Below, in pieces: positions 6,673 through 8,381 of a DNA stretch of 8,381 nucleotides. Positions within the stretch are counted from its first letter, which is position 1. Each line of letters opens with the position of its first letter. The position numbers and the translations under genes are program-made. The notes below the pieces were generated by a model, which saw nothing but the letters and a program-made list of their open reading frames with translations, had not been told where the DNA came from and ran no database searches. The DNA is from CAYJAY01 sp964368445 (GTDB lineage: Bacteria; Bacillota; Clostridia; Oscillospirales; Ruminococcaceae): assembly GCA_964368445.1 (NCBI GenBank), contig CAYJAY010000051.1, positions 1 through 8,381 of the forward strand, written 5' to 3'.

Positions 6673-6696
6673 ACGCTAGCTTATGTTAGCGTAAGC
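6673..6696 (+). promoter_or_regulatory. overlapping alternative hairpins in the S1-like gene leader
   Basis: Hairpin A pairs 6673-6680 with 6685-6692 (8 bp, one G-U) around a UUAU loop. Hairpin B pairs 6679-6685 with 6690-6696 (7 bp, one G-U) around a UUAG loop. They share bases and cannot form together. Both end 14-18 nt before the GGAGG ribosome site. A regulatory or protein-binding role, for example feedback by the S1-like product, is inference. Confidence 0.35.
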
Positions 6697-6709
6697 AATT
6701 GAAAAAGAC

Positions 6710-6714
6710 GGAGG
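6710..6714 (+). promoter_or_regulatory. ribosome binding site that fixes the S1-like start
   Basis: GGAGG lies 8 nt before TTG 6723-6725. This favours that TTG over the in-frame TTG at 6699, which has no such site. The protein then begins MSQFFYEGKLF, matching the usual F-Y-x-E-G opening that I recall for this family. Confidence 0.8.
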
Positions 6715-6722
6715 ATATATAT

Positions 6723-7652
6723 TTGTCACAGTTTTTTTATGAAGGAAAACTTTTCAAAACAAACCACAACAAACAAATGATTAACAACGAAATTGCGTTG
6801 CGGCGCGCATTTTCAAACAACACTATTTTAGAACAAAAGCCTGTGTTATATGAAGTTAATAAAAATCTTGTGTTTGAGCTTGGCGCGTTCAAAGGGATAA
6901 TGCCGTTTAAGCAGACCGCCAAAGGGATTGAGGACGGCACGGTTAAGGAGGTTTCGGTTATATCAAGGGTAGGGAAACCGACCTGTTTTTGTATCACCAA
7001 CATTGTCGAAAACGACAAGGGAAGAATTGAGAAACTTGAACTTTCGCGAAAAATGGTTCAAGAAAGGTGTTTTGAACAATATATAGACAACTTGAAATCG
7101 GGAGATGTTATCGACGGACGAATAACGCATATCCAGACGTTTGGTTGTTTTGTCGATATCGGTTGTGGAATAACGGCTCTTTTGCCGACAAACTATATAT
7201 CTGTTTCCCGTATAAATCATCCTTGCGACAGGTTTTCGGTTGGGGACGAGATAAAATGCATCGTCAAGACAATCGACCAAAACGGCCGAATAGTTTTGAC
7301 ACATAAAGAACTGCTTGGAACGTTTGAACAAAACGCCTCGATGTTTTCGAGAGGGGACACTGTGTGTGGAATAATCCGGTCGGTTGAAAGCTATGGTGTT
7401 TTTGTTGAATTGACCCCAAACCTTGCGGGGCTTTCGGAACCGTTCGAGGGGGCAAAGCCGGGGCTTATGGCGACGGTTTATATAAAGAGCATTTCTAACC
7501 AAACTATGAAAGTTAAGCTTTCGATAGTCGATGTGTTCGAGGAAAACATGACAAAGCCGGATAATACATATCATTATCTCGGTTCAAACATCAAAAGATT
7601 TGTGTATTCCCCCGACGAGTCGCAAAAACTTGTCGAAACAATATTTGAATAG
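6723..7652 (+). CDS. short S1-like RNA-binding protein (three S1-type domains)
   Basis: This 309-aa protein is of the short ribosomal-protein-S1-like type that I recall from Clostridia. It probably binds RNA or the ribosome, and its exact role is not established by sequence. There is a degenerate N-terminal S1-like domain (about 46-112, with FELGAFKGIMPFKQ). A clear S1 domain follows (about 125-196, GRITHIQTFGCFVDIG through RIVLTHKE), then a second clear one (about 208-270, GIIRSVESYGVFVELTPNLA). The N-terminal opening and the linker SVSRINHPCDRF are typical of the family. It is much shorter than E. coli S1 (557 aa, six domains). The TTG start is set by GGAGG 8 nt upstream, and homology supports it over the longer frame from 6699. 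It is divergent from the atp operon and has no obvious terminator after its stop. Confidence 0.85.
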   Translation: MSQFFYEGKLFKTNHNKQMINNEIALRRAFSNNTILEQKPVLYEVNKNLVFELGAFKGIMPFKQTAKGIEDGTVKEVSVISRVGKPTCFCITNIVENDKGRIEKLELSRKMVQERCFEQYIDNLKSGDVIDGRITHIQTFGCFVDIGCGITALLPTNYISVSRINHPCDRFSVGDEIKCIVKTIDQNGRIVLTHKELLGTFEQNASMFSRGDTVCGIIRSVESYGVFVELTPNLAGLSEPFEGAKPGLMATVYIKSISNQTMKVKLSIVDVFEENMTKPDNTYHYLGSNIKRFVYSPDESQKLVETIFE

Positions 7653-7668
7653 TCCTATGTTGTTTTGT

Positions 7669-7697
7669 TTGTAAAAATGCCCAAAATATGATATAAT
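7669..7697 (+). promoter_or_regulatory. extended -10 promoter of the DUF4364-like gene
   Basis: TTGTAA (7669-7674), 17 bp, then TATAAT (7692-7697), preceded by TGA to make an extended -10. This is a consensus -10 with ideal spacing. The predicted start is near 7704, giving a short leader of about 25 nt before the ATG at 7729. The gene therefore has its own promoter although it follows the S1-like gene by only 76 nt. Confidence 0.85.
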
Positions 7698-7728
7698 TAC
7701 ACAACATTACTTATTATGGGGGTTGTGT

Positions 7729-8304
7729 ATGGAAAGCAAAGCGTTCACCGCCGGAGTTGTTCCGGGGGGCTTGACTTCGATTAAAGAGATTAAGATTTTA
7801 ATATGTTATATACTTGATAAACTGTCTAATCATATAGGTAAATTTAAAAACGCAAATCTAACCCATGACAATTTGTTAGAGGCGTTAACGGGAAGCGGGC
7901 TTTGCAACTATTTCGAGGCAGGTTCTGCGATTTCGGAACTTTTAGACAGTAAAAACATCGAAGAGTTCGACCGTGGCTATCGTTTGACCGACGACGGCAA
8001 AAGTATATCTATACTTTTGCAGGACGAAGTTCCGATAACGGTTAAGGAAAGGGCACTTGAACGAACGCTTAAAGCGCTTAAACGACAACGAAACGAAACG
8101 GAATACGATGTTCAAATTTTGAAACAACAGGATGGTTTTTTGGTTCGCGGGGTGATAGCGGAAAAGGAATGCACACTTTTTGCGCTTGAGATATACGCCC
8201 CAAAAGAATTTGAAGCGAACCAAATCAAACAAAACTTTATTGATAACGCCGAACAGGTTATGTCGATGTGTATCGAAACTTTGACGAAAAGACAAGACGA
8301 CTAG
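7729..8304 (+). CDS. DUF4364-like winged-helix protein
   Basis: This 191-aa protein resembles the DUF4364 family of Clostridia, which has a winged-helix DNA-binding fold of the PadR/MarR kind and no settled function. The N-terminal half (about 16-95) fits a winged helix: a helix with IKILICYILDKL, a helix near NLLEALTGSG, a likely recognition helix with YFEAGSAISELLDS (61-74), and a wing YRLTDDGKSI (84-93). The C-terminal half (about 105-190) has alternating strands and a final helix, as expected for the family. The ATG at 7729 is preferred to TTG 7723 because GGGGG (7718-7722) lies 6 nt before it. No cysteine or metal cluster and no membrane segment is seen. It is probably a transcription regulator; targets cannot be inferred. 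Confidence 0.75.
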   Translation: MESKAFTAGVVPGGLTSIKEIKILICYILDKLSNHIGKFKNANLTHDNLLEALTGSGLCNYFEAGSAISELLDSKNIEEFDRGYRLTDDGKSISILLQDEVPITVKERALERTLKALKRQRNETEYDVQILKQQDGFLVRGVIAEKECTLFALEIYAPKEFEANQIKQNFIDNAEQVMSMCIETLTKRQDD

Positions 8305-8381
8305 GTGTTTCGACAGAAAAATAACCAGTTATAACATAAATACAAAAAACTCGAAAGTGTGACTACTTGCAACCACGCTTT
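8305..8381. other. right-edge flank with no supported feature
   Basis: No T-run terminator, RNA gene or full gene is visible in these 77 bases. One minus-strand frame stays open from the edge to 8301-8303 (about 26 codons), and I cannot say whether it is real. A small near-palindrome (ATAACCAGTTAT) lies around 8320-8332. Confidence 0.3.

Larger units (their letters stand above)
6365..6722. other. divergent intergenic region between the atp operon and the S1-like gene
   Basis: This AT-rich stretch of about 360 bp contains the minus-strand atp promoter (6419-6447), the atp leader hairpin (6385-6402), a dyad at 6453-6467, and the plus-strand leader of the S1-like gene with two overlapping hairpins (6673-6696). 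The plus-strand promoter is not clear. The best weak candidate is TTGTGG (6631-6636), 16 nt, TATTAA (6653-6658), which would start a transcript just before the hairpins. A 41-codon hydrophobic frame (6577-6702) also lies here but is not convincing as a gene. Confidence 0.6.

Noticed and set aside
6577..6702. 41-codon plus-strand frame with a hydrophobic middle, ending on the S1-like leader
   Set aside because: The ribosome site is weak (GGG only), there is no recognisable family, and its end overlaps the hairpins. It is AT-rich chance coding unless conservation shows otherwise.
6963..7574. Minus-strand frame of about 200 codons opposite the S1-like gene
   Set aside because: It is a shadow of a well-supported S1-domain gene, with low-complexity basic composition and no recognisable domain.
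1..8381. CRISPR array, tRNA or rRNA gene, insertion sequence, prophage
   Set aside because: No spaced direct repeats, tRNA-like cloverleaf, rRNA stretch, transposase or terminal inverted repeats were seen on either strand by eye.

Overview
The window is chromosomal DNA, most likely from an anaerobic Clostridia-type Firmicute (Bacillota). The basis is the atpBEF-H-A-GDC gene order, purine-rich Shine-Dalgarno sites, TTG starts, extended -10 promoters, and two genes of types I associate with Clostridia: a short three-domain S1-like RNA-binding protein and a DUF4364-type winged-helix protein. No species can be named from the sequence.

Positions 174-6364 (minus strand) hold a full set of F1Fo ATP synthase parts in the order a, c, b, delta+alpha, gamma, beta, epsilon. 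The genes are tightly packed: gaps of about 25 nt or less, a 4-nt overlap between b and the delta+alpha gene, and no gap between gamma and beta. They almost certainly form one operon read from a promoter near 6419-6447. No atpI-like gene lies upstream of atpB in the window. The catalytic motifs needed for a working enzyme are present, and the c subunit looks proton-type. The standout feature is one 675-codon reading frame in which a complete delta subunit runs directly into a complete alpha subunit. The ancestral alpha start position now reads ATA. This raises a stoichiometry problem, because F1 normally has three alpha and one delta.

Positions 1-173 lie downstream of the operon. They hold a strong hairpin whose T-run faces the plus strand, so it ends a convergent gene lying off the left edge. 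The atp operon shows no clear terminator of its own.

Positions 6365-6722 are a divergent intergenic region. It carries the atp promoter, a 5' leader hairpin, a dyad just upstream of the -35 box, and two mutually exclusive hairpins just before the S1-like gene on the plus strand.

Positions 6723-8304 (plus strand) hold the S1-like gene and, behind its own very good extended -10 promoter, the DUF4364-like gene. The last 77 bases show no feature I can support.
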